From the NCBI RefSeq assembly GCF_910592395.1, contig NC_088315.1, positions 11,660,501-11,724,500 on the forward strand: a DNA stretch of 64,000 nucleotides, written 5' to 3'. This DNA comes from Lineus longissimus (lineage: Eukaryota; Nemertea; Pilidiophora; Heteronemertea; Lineidae). Numbering within the stretch: position 1 is the first letter of the stretch; each line of letters begins with the position of its first letter. Positions 56,101-59,100 of the stretch are shown here, one piece after another. A program made the translations under genes and the position numbers. The notes beneath the pieces are model-generated. The model did no database searches, was not told the origin of the DNA, and saw only the letters and a list, made by a program, of their open reading frames with translations.

Positions 56101-59100
56101 AGTGGCATTGCCAACTTTCAGACTCAGAATAACTCGATGCCACTCTTTCCAGGCAGGGGCCCAGATGTCTTCAACGACTGCCTCGAGATCTAAAGTTTCA
56201 ATGGCTCCCGAATCGACCCGTCTTGTTTGAAGATGTCCAAGTCTATTCCAGATGTTTTTCAAGATGAGGCTCAACTTGACAAATCCGACATCATCCAGAA
56301 TGCCAATTATTGCTGGATGGATGGCAAACGCTATGATTTCAGGCAAAGGACGTCCTTTCTTATAATAATGTTGATGAGGTATCGGTGTAACCAGCTCTCT
56401 GATCTTAGCATTTTGCACATCACGTTGCACTATCTGTCCCAGCGGACCAACATTCACTGAAAAAAATTATACAGTATGCTATTGGTATGTATTGATACAT
56501 TCCAGCAAGAAAAGATTACTATCTATCTACATTGTACTAACTATCTATCTTTGATCCAAGGCATAAGCCCTTCAATAACCACTCTCAACTAATTGATTGT
56601 GATCGACAGCATGGAGAGCAACTTAAACATGTTAAAGCTATTGTCTCCTCTGAAAAACTTGAAGCATCCGAATTTTAAATATCATAGAATATGGAGGGGC
56701 ACAATTCACATATTACAAGCTAACTTTACAAGTGAACATGTAGTATGCTATCAGCTGGAATTTTGTACAAAGATTGTCAAAAACATACAATTACTTACCA
56801 CAGGGGAAGGAACAGCAAGCATCAATGAGAAGCTGCAGTTTTTGACACGTCTCCCTGTAGTATTCTAGCTCATATTGCCGCATGTCGAGAAAGGCAATCA
56901 CCTCATCTCTCACAGTTTTCTCATTAAGTGTCTGCTTCCTTCCAATGATTAAGACTCTACTGAGGGCGATGAACGATTCCTTGTTTTTCATTATCAGCTC
57001 AAACTCTTCGACACTAATATCATGTGACCATAATCGTTCATGAAGATCTGTAATCACTGATGCAGCTATTGCCATATTTTGCTTGCATTCATCCTCCAAA
57101 ATTGCATTAGCCCTACCTATAACAAAGGCAGAGTTGATAATTAAAGTTAACTTACTTGCCCTGAGGAATAATTCTAAAGAATCTGAATTGCTTTATTGTG
57201 TAACATGTAGTTGCTTTTCAAATTAAAGACTGCTATTTAAGTGCCCTAATGCCAAGAAGTGACGCAAAGCATTGAAAGGCAACCTCCTCCTATCACTCCA
57301 AATGAAACACACAAGATTGGCTCAAACACCCACGGCATCTGTCAGCTACTCTCAGGGACGATGCCAGGGCTTCAACATTTTGCTCCCTCCTACTGAGGTC
57401 AGGGCATGAAACAGTTAACAGCTGCTAAGAGGGCTAGGGTAGGTCTTTAAAACTTCTCACTTTTTTTTATATATAGCACTTAATACTAGTGCATCGGTGT
57501 TCATCTGGATGAGATGATAAACATTTTACTATAATGGATGTTGTGGTGAATTAGGTTTCAAAGTGGGGCATCGGAAATGCGTTAAATGTTTGCAGCATTT
57601 GGCCTAGTACGTGTGGATCATATCCAAGAGTGTCCTTGAGGGTGTCATAAGTTGACTATCTCGATGGTTTTCGGATATTTTAGGAAAACGTCCACTTTCA
57701 TGAGAGCACGCTGACTGAAGAGCTGTAACCGATAATCGGGGCGCAAGATGACTCTACCAGTGTCGCCGGGTTTTGGTGACCTCATTCTCCAAGGCAGACA
57801 GAATATTCACGCATATTCTCTCTGCCAGTATTAGCTTTCCAGCATGGGTAGTGCATGCACAGACCATGGTAGGGATTAGTAATTAGCATATTCTATTTTA
57901 GTCCAGAATGTATTTGGAGAGAGTAAGCCCTGACCTGGGGCCAGTGATAAGGATCATTCTGGAGAGAAGATAGAAAGAGACAAACTGATTCAGTTGCATC
58001 AAACAGTTGTTATGCCTGGATGAAGAGAATAAGTACAGTGTTGTGTAAGGTCAGCCGGAGCTTGCCCTTGATTTATTCAATGAAGGTGACCTGGTCTGTC
58101 TCTTTGTGCGCCTTTGGTTCAATACCGGGAGTGGGTAGCTGACATGCCAAATGTGTGCAGGCCTTTCTCGAAAAAGGACTTATCACTGGTCTCAAAGCAT
58201 TGTGCAAAGTAACATACTATGATCAATCTTTTGAAGGTTCAGGTGTAACATTTTTTTAATTCCCAGGATAGAGTGTTCAGGGGTCAACGGATTTTACCAT
58301 GCAATCTTTGTCAGAGCTGAATGTCAACAGTCTCTATTGAATCACAGTTTAATTTATCACTAACAACAGGGAAGACCACTTTCTCCAGGGGATATTTAAG
58401 ATGGCTACGTCAAATAATGGGGCTCCAATAATGGGCCATGAGTTACACATCCCTTTTACAACCATGCGCTGGACCTCAGGACACCTAGACGCTCGATCTG
58501 TGCTGTTGCTTGCATATAAACGTTTAATTGGTCTGATATCAGGCTTAATGGGTAATTTGCTAGTGCTTCCTATGCCAGATTTAGCAAGGTACTAGTATGG
58601 AGTAGGCATGACGCCACCATCTCAACCAGCACCACCACCACCAAACAAAATGTATCAAGTATTTTCAAACAATGATAACTATGCCACGGTAACATCACTC
58701 AGGCCATGTAATGTATGGGTACTGTAACACTCAGTTTGTAGGTTATCATACACATGTATATCTAATAAAACTATGTACTGGTAGCTTGTATTAGTAAAGA
58801 TTCATTATCAACTAAGGCAGCACGAAATAGTCATATCATCAAGGAAATTCTGTCGTCATTATGCTGCAACGACGCCATGACATAGCAAAGGACTGAACAA
58901 AGACGTTAGTGACATCTTGAGATATTATGGTGAAGATTACAGGTAAGGTTGGTGACAAGCTCTCACGGTAAAGGCTTTAAGTATTGTCAAGTTGATCAGA
59001 TAGAGTTTCGTAAATTGAATTACAACCTATTATTCATGGTTCCCCTTTTTAAGGTTCAATGATTCACATTCGAATCTAGATAAGTTTATCCTCACTTACA